Shown here: piece by piece, positions 26,501 through 38,500 of the stretch | Layout: each line of letters starts with the position of its first letter | Numbering within the stretch: position 1 is the stretch's first letter | Assembly: GCA_026225945.1 (NCBI GenBank) | Contig: JAMJFZ010001131.1 | Coordinates: forward strand, 26,254,001 to 26,318,000 | Reading direction: 5' to 3' | From: Cricetomys ansorgei | Taxonomy: Eukaryota > Chordata > Mammalia > Rodentia > Nesomyidae | DNA length: 64,000 bases | Notes under the pieces: model-generated | What the model was told of the DNA's origin: nothing | The model's input: only the letters and a program-made list of their open reading frames with translations | Database searches by the model: none | Program-made: the position numbers and the translations under genes

Positions 26501-29500
26501 AGCTGGAATTACTCCCACCACTGAACCTAGTTCTCTTATGTGGGCTCCAAAGACTGAACTCAGGTCCTTGTGCACAAAAGCACTGTACTGGCCCAGTCCT
26601 CTCTCCAGTCCTCAACTGTTAGCTTTCAAACTTAAAACTTGGTGGATGGTTCTCTACCGGACTGGGCTAACATTTTATTTTTTCATAGTGATAAAACAGA
26701 TGTAACATAGAATTTACCATCTTACTCATTTCATAGTGAACAGTTCATTGGCAGTAAGTTCACACTGTGCAGAAGACACCACCAGCTGTCAGCATCTAGC
26801 TCCAGAATTCCTTGTCCTTGAAAACTGAAACCTTTACTTTTTCTACAGAAACCCCTCATTCTTTCTTCCCTCGCCCCTCAGCTGTCACTCTTGTTTCCTG
26901 AATCCATGAATTTAATGTCTCCTATCGCTAGAATTACACGGCTTTCTTGTTTTGTGAGTAGCTCATTTCACTCATAATAATGTCTTTAAGCTTTGTCCAT
27001 GTTGAAGCCGCCTCCTTTTTAAAAGACAAATAATATTCCACCGTATTTATTGTGGCTGTACTTCTTGTGTTTCCCTAAAGACCTGTGTGAGCCTCTGCAG
27101 TGCCCTGTTTAGTATAGATGAGCCACAACTTCACATTCCCTGAGATTTCCTTCAGATTTTCAGTGTAAAATGCTGTAAAAACAAACTCTCTATCTATGTA
27201 TATAAGCCAGGTTTCAAAAGCTTGGATCTCTGGCACAAAGGACTGTAGACTTGTATTTTGATGGGTAACAGCCGTTTTTTATGTGATTAATCCTAGCTAT
27301 TTAAGTAGCACCTGCACCAGGCCCGGTGGTAGCACTGGGGGTCAGAAGTGAATAATCTGAAGCCTGTGCCACCCGCAGTTCAGCTCCAGTCGCTTTGTGA
27401 TAGAAATGCACTAAATCTCCGTTTCTGACTATGAAGTAGTACAGATGAGTCTGTTTACTGAAGTCATCTGAAGCAGTCTTTTGCTTCCAAAGTTTCAAAC
27501 TATTGCTTTATTTTAAAAAGTATGTGTGGGAGTATGTGCACATCTCTGCAAATGCAGAGGCCATGGGAGGAGGGTATTGGGTGTCTTGCCCTAGCCTTCT
27601 CTGCCAGTCCCTTGAAACCAGGTCTCTCACTACCTGGAGGTAGTCTATAACCAGAAATTCCCAGTGACCCCTGCCCCTTCCCCTACTCCCAACACTGAGC
27701 TTACGGTGCATGTGTGGCTTTTTTTTTTAAAGGTAGGTGCAAGGAAATTGAACTCAGGTCTGCATGCTTGCATAGCAAGCATGCTTGCACACTGAGCCAC
27801 TTTACCAGCTCCAAATCCCTCCCAATTCCAAGTAGAGGGGGGAAGTCTTCTGCCCTTGTATTAGAGTGACCTGAGGATAGTTAAGAAGTTCTTGAAAAGG
27901 CTCACCGGTTTCTCAGTCAGTGGGCATGCAAGAGGTTTGGTAGAGGCTCCTGGAGGCATGATAAGAGCCCACTGTGACCCAGTGAATGCTCTGGGTCTTA
28001 TTCAAAGCAGTCTCACTTTGTAGTTAATTTAGTTTGTTTGCTTGTTTTAATGTATGTTTCACTTGTGTATGTGTACCTTCGAAGTCCAGGAAAGGATGTA
28101 GATCTTCTGGAGCTGGAATTACAAGTGGTTGAAAACCACTTAATTATGGGTGCTGGGAAACTTGGGCCCTGTGAGAGAGCACCCAGTGCTCTTAACCACC
28201 GAGCTATCTCTCCAGCCCCAAATCTCATTTTTTAGACAGGATGTCATTAGGTCCTTAAATCATAATCACACATAAATATACTGATACTTGATTTTTGTTA
28301 TAATATATATATATGTTTGGTTTCTGTTTTAATAAACAGTAAGATTGGAGAGCACAGAACTTTCAAAGAGGCCATAAAGTTAGGAGGTTGATTTATGAAG
28401 ACTATTATTAATAACTTAAACATTTTAAAAAACATTTACTTACTGTGTGTGTGTGCACATGTGAAGGTCACAGAACATTTGTGGGAGTCGCTGTCTCTTT
28501 CCAGCAGTGAGGTCAGGTTCTGAACTTAGGCCGTCAGGCTTGGTGGCAAGTATGTGCCTTTTTCTCTAAGCAGTCTTGTCTGCCCGTCGTTATTAGTGAG
28601 AAATTCTGTCACTGGCATGTAGATAGTTCATTTAAATTTTTTTATCATAGTTAACAGGTATTTAAGTGAGATAGTTAGAGTTGAGCTCTTGGGGAGAGCA
28701 CTTGGCTAAGCACGTGCAAAGCCCCGACACTGCCAAACAAAGTGGAATAAAATAATGTTGTGAGCAAAGACTTTGTGGTGGTTGGTGGGGCGCTGAGTGC
28801 TGAACCCACGGCTTTGCCTTACAGAGGCCTCCTTTCCCACTGAGCTGCACTCCCGGCCCAGCAGAAAAAACTTTCCTTGTGTCTTACGTGTCCAGGGATC
28901 ATAGTGATGGTGGACATAATTAAGAAATTTTCATTGATTATTCTTTTACTTCTAAAAGGAAGAGAATAGTACACATGAGAAAATTGGTGTTCAGATTCTG
29001 ATCTCAGGCCAGGAAGCAGAGTAGTCACTGCTGTGGAGGCTCAAGAGAAAGCTGTAAAGCTATAAGATACCTGTATATACCGCTGCTCTTTCTCTCTTTG
29101 TAGTGTTAGCTCTCTTAAAGCTTTTATCCCCTCTACTAGGGGCGAAGGAAAATCGTTCGAGATGCAAATTCTATTAAAAAGGAAATAGAAGAAGAGAAAA
29201 TTGAAGACAAATTCATCAAAGATGATACAGAAAATAAGGATGTCAATGATGACTATGAAACAGCAGAGAAAAAAGAAAATGAGCTGCTACTTGGGAGAAA
29301 AACTACACCAAAGCACAAAGAGAAGAAAATTAAAAAGCAAGAGGATTCTGATAGAGACTCAGATGAAGAGGAAGAGAAAAGCCAAGAGAGGTACATTGTC
29401 TTATGTCTGTTCTCCAGAAGCACCTGTCTGGGGTCCACCAGCACTTTGTTCCTGCTTAGAGATTGAGGTGTGAGGGAATGTCTTCTTATTGGGACTTCCG

Positions 29501-32500
29501 TTCCTCTTGTCTAATGAAGGTGAGACACATTGTGAAGATGATGTGTATCGCCTTTCGGAATTGGAGAATATACTGGTCGCACCATTTTAATAGCACTTGT
29601 GCCCTAAACAGTGGCCTCAAAGAAGGCTGCGCCACCCAGTCAAAAGAAAGGTCCTGCAGTTGACAGCAGGGAAGGGAGCTGGAGAAAAATGGAGGAAGTG
29701 GACAAGAGGAAACAGCGACAGCAAAAATTCCATTTTAAAAAAGGTACAATGTGGGAAAGCTAACAGACACATGGGTGCACAGTACTAGCAGATGTCTCTG
29801 TGTGTTAGCTTTATATAAGACGTTTTTTCTTTTTCAAGTTATTGTGTTAGAGTAAGTGGCATGCACCCCTAATTCTAGTTTGGAAAATACATTCTTGCCC
29901 CACATCTCATCAATAAATTCCAGCTTTTTTAATGTCCATTCTGTTTGCTGTTGAGTGAAAACTGTATTTTTTCCATGTATTAGACTTGCATGGATTGGAG
30001 TGATTTAAAAACAGCCAGAAATTAGGCAGTTCAGCTAGATTGAGGTGATGTCTCACTGTGTTATGTTGCAGCCATTCTGTACATGTACTCAAGCGGATTT
30101 ACTAATTTCAGATATTACTAAAAAGAAGTTTTAAAACAACAGCGTAACACACTTACTTGGAAGTAGAAGCTTTTACTTTTAATTCTTTTATTATGTAATG
30201 CTAAATTGTCTGGAAGTTTGAGATCTTAAGCCAAATTTGGGGAAAGTGGCCTGTTGTGACTGAATGGTAGCTCACTCTTCGCAAATAAACCATTGGGAGA
30301 ATTAGTGTCTAGAAAAGTGATGACTGATAGGAAGGTATGTGGTACATGAATAGACAGGCGAGCTACCACAGCTGCGTGTGAGGTAGTTCAGCTTTTTAAA
30401 GTGCTGTAGTAAAGTATAATTAGGATTTAAAAAGTAGCAGGAAATAATTGGGGCTGAGAGTGATGAGTACAGTATTTTAAATATTTAAAACAAAAACATT
30501 AAGCACAGGTAAGCTACTTAAAAAGTAGGGCTCAATTATAATAATGAGACTGTGTAAATAAATATATGGCTAAAATATCTCGTACTTGATATATAAATGG
30601 AGCAAATATTTTCAAGCAAAGAATTAAATCTTCAGTGCAAAGGATAATATTCTGTTTTACTAAATAAAAGTTGAGTACTCAGACAACAAACAGTACATAT
30701 TCTCAATCCATGTCAGGAATCATGGAGATTTCTGTTTTAAGTAGTTTTCTCCAATGTTTTGGAATGGTTTCTTTAGGATATTTATGAGAAGTGTCCCTGG
30801 AGAGTAAATATTCCCAATGCAAATGAGCTATCAAAGCTTCAGTCATGTACCTTGGGGGGGGGGGGTCTCTGAAATGATGCCCTGTACGTACTGTACAGCT
30901 TAAGACTACTCCTGAAGCTTTTGAAATTCTTAGAATGCCTCAGTCATCTTTGAGGCAATTCTCCTCTGAATCCTTGCAAGGGTAATAGACGGTACACTTT
31001 ATGGTTACAATTTTAAAATATTGCTGGACTTCTAATATGAATTCCCTTTATGTTTAATCACTGGAACAAAGGAAAGCTGCTGGGAGAGGAGTTAGAAATG
31101 GGAAGCTTTGCCCTTCCGTCACTCTCCTGTAATTTCAACAAGTAGCCTCATATTTAAAACATAGCCGGTTAAGAGACAAAGTTACGTGGCTAAGAGCCAC
31201 TGTAAAGTGAGAAGACAGTAGTTAACTGCTATCGTAGATTTTAGATAATTAGTTGCAAGAAGTTATAAAAAAGGTTTAGGAGAGTCTCACAAATAAGGTG
31301 GGACTTGATTATGAACCCCAAAGGCTATTCCCGGGTATGTGCTTTTTATTGTTTTTTGTTTTAAAAGTGATTTATTGACTCTACATCATCATTAACTGTG
31401 CTTATTGATTGGCCTTTAAGAAGTATGGGTTTACCATTGTACAGTGCACCTTCACATAAATTACTTAGTGAGTAGCCCATAAAATCTTCTCCTTCTCCTC
31501 CTTCTTCTCCTCCTCCACTGACATGTTACTAAGGTAAACTTAGGTTGCAAAGACTCTGCACACTGGATTCTCTTATCACTTATTATTTTGCTCTCCAATA
31601 AGTTATTAGTAGCATTATCAATGTTGTAATTCACTGCAGGGAAGAGACTGAAAGCAGGTGTGACTCAGAAGGGGAGGAAGATGAGGACGACACGGAGCCC
31701 TGCCTGACAGGAACCAAAGTGAAAGTAAAGTATGGACGAGGAAAAACTCAGAAAATTTATGAAGCCAGCATTAAAAGCACTGAGATCGATGATGGGGAAG
31801 TTTTATACTTGGTGCATTATTATGGATGGAATGTCAGGTAAGCAATAAAGCATGTTCTTTTAGGTGGTTAAAAAAAGAAGAGTGTTGTAGGAAAGCCCTG
31901 TGTGTGTTTACAAGGCACACATTGGTTCTAAGTTTTGAGGACTTTGACTTTTGCACTGTTTTATAAACTGTCAGTGCCTGGACCTACCATTGGAACAACT
32001 GAGTTTATTACTCATTTATAGAGAGGCAGAACACGCAAAAGGGGAAGCCATGGAGCATCACTGTCCCAGGGTGACGGCAGAGTCTGTGAAGGCTCAGGGC
32101 CCCACCTCAGGAAATGGGGATAACTCAAGACTCTGGAAACCTAGCAGAGCAGTCAGGGAGTGAGGCTCGCAACTCTTGTCTGTGCACACCTTTCTTTCTT
32201 TTTCAGAAGTCAGGCCAGTGTCAAGCACTATACTATTTTGAGTGGCTAAGTAATGAAAATCTGTGTTGGGTAGGACTTAGATTCGAGCTTTTGTTATGTG
32301 CTAGGTTTAAGAAAGTCTTTGTTCTGTGCTGACAGAGTCAGGAAGCCGATGTAGTTTTATGATTGCTTCTCTCAATAAGGCTTACCTAGAAGAAGAGAAG
32401 GCTAGATCAAAGTTAATCCTATAATTGGTAAAGAAGCAGAAGTGACTCACTAGTTGGGGGAAAAGGATATCTTGTCATTTTTGTGGCTTGAAAAGTGTTC

Positions 32501-35500
32501 CCTGTTTTTCTGTGTTCAGACGTGATTAAGGAGTTGTCTTATTTCTGTTTTGATTCTCTATGGGCTTGGAGTAGACTTGTCTGATAACGATGTTTTATGA
32601 AATTGGTCACATTCAGGGGAAGGACAACTCAGTCTGGCCTTGAGAGTCAGACCATCTTATAGCAACACTAGGCCCCACTGTTCTAAGTTCTGCTTTTCTC
32701 CTAAGCCCTTTGGAAGTGTGCATGTGAAGGCTCAGGCTTCTCTGGGTTGATGTGGAGCCATATTGCCACACGCCTTTTCACCATATTAACTGTGTGCTCT
32801 GTTGTGACTCAGCTCCCTCATCTCCAGATTGGGGAATTTGAGGTTCTGACTTAATAAAATGTAGAATTATAATACCATATAATGTTAAGTATGACTGGCA
32901 TGTAAAGGGCATAGAACGAAGCCTAACACAGTAAGTGCTCTGTGCTAGCTGTCAGCACTACTTTAAAGGGTGTCGATAACAAGCAGAGTCTTTGTATCCT
33001 GATACATTTGAGAGAGGGACTACTTCTCAACTCTGGCTGTTTCAGCGTGTCGTTTCCACTTTCCCCTCAGATCACTCTGTCTGTGTGCAGCCCTGCTGTG
33101 CTCTCTTTCCTGTCTCCCTTCTCACTGCCGTAAGGTTTTCCTTTATGTCTAACCAGTAGTCCTTTGTCATCTGCTCGGCTCCGGTCACTGTCCTCAGTAG
33201 CTACCCACTGATTATTCGTAAGACTTTTTGTCATCCAGACGTCTTCCTCATAGCTAATGTAATTCTGGCTTTCAAAGAATCCTTGTAGTTTCTAGATAAT
33301 TGAGTCTTATTTCTAAAATGGGAGCATCTGCAAGTGGGAGAGGGTGCCGGAGGGAAGCACCTGCCTGGCTCACCACTCAGGTCAGGCCAGTGCGGACCAC
33401 ACTGAGCTCCTCCAGATAGGCCTGTGCTTTGTTTGATCTCATGTGTCCTGGGAAATTCAGAAGTAAGCTATTTTCTTCTTTTTAGCCCTGGTTCGGGTAT
33501 ATACCATTCTCACTGCACACACTAGACTACATTTACTTACATAGTACTCTATTTTTTATGCCAGACGTGAAAGCAAGAGCCTGCTCTATCCATTCTCTGC
33601 ATATTTTATACTTAGAATATTAGTAGACCCTCGGTAAATGCCCAAATTAGGAAATATTTATAAGTAAGGGATTAATAGCCATCTCTACCAAGAAATAGTT
33701 TTCGAGCTGTAGCATAGGTTTCACAATACCAGGCCACTAAAACCTGTACATACTTGAACCATGTGCTTTGCATGGCTCCATGGCAACTCATTTACTGTGT
33801 TGCATACTACAAATGCCTTGCATTTGTCTAATGTAGGAGTGTCGTTTAGTTCTGGAAAGTTTCAGCCATCTGTGTCTTACGCCAGGAATGGGAAGGGGTA
33901 TCCTGAAATTCAAGTGTCAACAATGTTTTGCAGAAAGGTGGATGGGAAATGAGTCTTCAGCTTGGGCTAAAAAAACAAATGTAGATAAAATCAAATTGGA
34001 TACAAATATCTCTAAATAACTTCCGTTATTTATGGCATATTTCATAATACATATTTCAAAATAAAGTTTTAGCTAGCTCTGGGGAGGTCAAGAAAGGGGG
34101 ACTTGATAAATGACTGGGAGCTGATCACTTGCAAGTTGATATCTTTGTATTATCAGTAGAATGAATTCTACTACAAAATCTGTTCACAAGTTCAGATTGT
34201 GGAAAACAAAGGAGTTCAGGTAGTTTAGAATCAGGAATTTGCTTACCCAGACCACTCTGTAACTTCTTAACTTGAAAAAATTATTTTTGTCTCTGAGACA
34301 AGGTTACTCAGTCTCGCTGTGGCTGTCCTGGAACTCACTGTAGACCAGGCTGGCCTCCGCTCAGAGAGCCCCTGCCTCTGCTCCCAGTGCTGGGGTTAAA
34401 GGTGTGTGCTGCTGCCACTACCTGACTTTGTTTTTCTATCAAAAGTGGCTAACTGAGTACCTGGGACAGCTGGTAGCATGCCTTACCAACAGGCAGTTCT
34501 TATGTCCTTTACACTTTTGTCAACACTAGAAACAGACTTTTATCTCTGTGGAGCATGCAGGGTGTGTGTGTGTATGTGTGTGTGTGTGTGTGTGTTTCAA
34601 AAGGGTATCATTGTGAAAGATAAACTTTTTTTCTTTAAGATATGATGAATGGGTAAAGGCTGACAGGATAATCTGGCCCTTGGACAAAGGTGGACCAAAG
34701 AAAAAACAAAAGAAGAAAGTTAAGGTATGTTCACACATTCATATCACTTACAGTAGATACAGGAATTATTCAAGTTGTATCTTTTCTGTAAGATGTGTTT
34801 TTAGTGTAGTTTTACATTCATAGCAAAAATGAGAGGGTACAGGGATTTCTGATGTGCCCTTTGCCCTTTGTGGGTAAGATCTTCTGCACTGTCAACCTCC
34901 TTACCCTCAGGGTCCATTTGTTAGGGTTGGTAAGCACGCACAGTTTGCGTTGGGATAGTGCATACATCAGAGGTGTCTTTGCACCTTTGTGGTTTGGACA
35001 GATGAGTGATGCTGTATCCATCGTCAGAGCTACACAGAGGACCTGTCCTTCTGGAGCCTAGTCCTCCTCACCTGCGCCCTCACAGCATGCACTCGCCCAC
35101 ACCCTCCATCCATCCTCTGCTGGAGGTCTGCCTAGTGTTTTGTCTGTTTCTGACACCTTTCGTTCCTTCAGAAGGAAATGTGGAGCCAGTGGAGCGATTG
35201 TATTCCTATGAATATGTTAGAAAACTGTTCTCATTTTTTCTATAAGCACATATTGGGAGTTTGAAATTTAAATTAACTAACCTTTTGTTTTGGAGTTTTT
35301 CTTGGAGAAATGGAGTGTTCATTTTTGAAAGGCATTGGCCCTTCTCATGCATTTTTTTGCTGTTACCAGAATAAAGAAGATAGTGAAAAGGACGAAAAGA
35401 GGGATGAAGAGAGGCAGAAGTCCAAACGGGGAAGACCTCCTTTAAAGTCTGCCTTTTCGCCAAACATGCCGTACAGTTTATCTAAGACGTCAAACAGTGA

Positions 35501-38500
35501 AGGAAAATCAGGTACCAGCAATGCCCGTGGCAGTATGATGGGCAGCTCACCTCTGCCGGGTGAAATGGCAGGGGCTCAATTTTGAGGATAGTTACCTTTT
35601 AAAACATTATACATACATACTCATAAGCATCACTTAACAATGGGGACACATTCTAAAAGGGACCTCATCATTGTACAAAAGTCACGGAGGGTGTGTCCCA
35701 AACTAAGGGGCTACAGTGTCACTCGGTGACAGAGCTTATAGTAGGACTACAGTTACATGCAGCCATCGTTGGCAAATACAGCTATGTGGCCCTCGACTAA
35801 TAAAATGGCCGCTTGTGAGCATCAAAGCAGGTTATCTAGATTTCTAATCAACATGATTAAAACTACAAAATTTAATTGGCAGCTAATACTTATTTTATTG
35901 TGTATTTTAATTTAAACTCTAGTGTTATTAACCCAGGATACTATCTGTCATAAGGACTTTAGATACAGCCAGCTTACCCGTAGGGGAATTAAACAGTCTA
36001 TGAATCCTAGTGTGTACTACGCTCTGCTTTAAACCTTGTGATGCACCAGTGTCTCCTGTAAGTTCAGCACCTCAGCTGTTAGCAAGCTGAGATTTGTTGG
36101 AGCACAAATTAAAGGATATAGGAGTTCTTTGTGATAAGCATAGGTGAGCATATTTACTCTGCTGTTATCTTTTCCTTCACTTCTCTATCTTCTTTCCTTT
36201 TTTTAATGTAATTTAGGCGATTGTAAATGGTGATACTATAAAATTAGTCTCCTTGGAGAGAAAACATCTGCTAAAGGACAGATTTACCATTGGCTGCAGT
36301 GTGTAGGTCATAAAAGACTGTTTTTCCTCTTTACTGCCACCTGCTGGCAGGTTTCTCTAATATGCAAATGCAAGGCTTTTGGAATTGTGAGCCTCTGTTT
36401 CTCAGGCATGTCCTGGTGCAGTGTACAGTTTATGCAACCATGCATATCAGTCCACTGTACTACATAAATGAAGAATGTTTGAGCTGGGCGATAGTGGCAC
36501 ATGCCTTTAATCCCAGCACTCGGGAGGCAGAGGCAGGTAGATCTCTGTGAGTTCGAGGCCAGCCTGATCTACAGAGTGAGTTCCAGGACAGCCAGGGTTA
36601 CAACAGAGAAACCCTGTCTTGAAAACCTCCCCCCAAAAAAAGTTTGAACACAAGAAAATGGAATTCTACATTCTACTTTTACTAAAACCATACATACCTT
36701 TTAACATAATCATTAAGGGGACTGAGAAGATGGCTAACCAGTTAAGAGCACTTGCTGCTCTTGCAGCAGACTGGGGTTCAATTCTCAATACCTGCATGGC
36801 ATCTCATAAAGTCTGTAGCTTCAGCTCCAGGGGATCTGACACCCTCTTTTGGCCTCCATGAGCACCAGGCATGAACATAGTACATATACGTACATGCAAA
36901 CACTTGTATTCATAAAATAAAAATAGATCCTAAAAGCAGGAAAACCAACAAGCAGAAAATTTTGCCAGGTATAGTGGCACAAGCCTTTAATCCCAGCACT
37001 TGGGAGGCAGAGGCAGGCAGATCTCTGTGAGTTTAAGGGCAGCCTGGTCTCTGTATTGAGGCAGGCCACGGCTACACACTGAAAGCCCTGTGTTTTAAAA
37101 AAAAAAACACATTTAGAGTTTACCTTTTTAAAATTTTCTAGCAAGAGTATACATTTAAATTTATAATTTTTTATATTATATAGTTTTATACAGCCTTAGG
37201 ATGCTATCTTATTATTTGAAAAATTCTCTGACATAAAGTGAATAATTAGTCTTGCAAGCAGGTGGCTTGCCTGTACTCTCTTGTTTGTTAATAGGAACAT
37301 TTAAAGTTTGGAGAATTCACATTGCTCATTTTATGCATCTCTTCTTTCAAGAATAATTTTAGGTGGAATGTTATAATCCCTTCTTAGGATACAAAGTGAT
37401 AAGTCACTTAACACACTAGCTATCTTAATACAGTTTCTTGCTTTTTCTTTTTTTCTTCCCTTCTTCCTTTCTATCTTTTTTGTTTGTTTGTTTGTTTTTT
37501 GTTTTTTGAGATAGGGTTTCTCTGTGTAGCCTTGGATGTCCTGGAACTCACTCTGTAGACCAGGCTGCCCTTGTCTCTACTAGTGAAGACAGCTCTTAAT
37601 ATAGAACTGACAAGGCAACATGCTGTGCATTATGTTTTTACACATTTTGCATTTATTGTTTGTATATATACACATGCGTGCATGTTTGTGGAGGGAGGTG
37701 TGCACATGCACATGTGTCCAGAGGCCAATGGACAATCTTGAGTAGTGTTCCTTAGTAGCCATCAACTTCTGTTACTGCTTTATCCGTTTGTATGTTTATT
37801 TTGGAGAGACAAATACATGCCACAGTGCCCATGTGGAGGTCAGAGGACAACTGGCAGGAACTGGTTCTCTCCTGCCACCGTGTGGGTCCACAGGATTGAA
37901 CTCAGGATAGCAGGCTTGGTGACAAGCACTTTCATCATCTGACCCAGCTGTCTAGTCCTGACCTTCTTGGTCTCTCATTGGCCTGAGGCTCAATGATTGG
38001 CTGAGCTGTCTGACCAACTGGAGATCCCCAAGCATCTCCCTGTCTCTGCTGCCCATACCTGGGATTAGAAATGAGAGCCAAGCTCGGCTTTTTTACATGG
38101 ATTCTGAGACTTGAACTCAGGTACTCATGCTTAAACAGTACATTTTGCCAACTGAGCTATCTTCTCAGTCTTATCTTTATATGGTTTTTTCTTTTTTCTT
38201 TTCTTTCTTTTTTTTTGTTTGTTTTTTTTTTGACAGCCCTGTAACAGCCCTTTGTGTAATAGCCCTGGGTGTCCAGGAACTCACTCAGTAGACCAGGCTG
38301 GCCTTAAACTCCGACAGCCACCTGCCTCTGCCTCTTGAGTGCTGGTATTAAAGGTGTCCACCATTGTACCTTTTATCTAAACATGTTAGAGTTTTAGTCC
38401 TTTACCTCACATTTTAGTGCAAATGTTATGATTTAATTATTAAGAATTTCTATATATAGAGAGAGATTTAGGAGTACATAAAGGATTTTGTTTATATTTA

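Noticed and set aside
29463..29800. Possible extra exon after 29391 (frames at 29463-29663 and 29597-29788)
   Set aside because: The exons ending 29390 and starting 31640 join in frame into known ARID4A sequence; no matching protein segment lies between.
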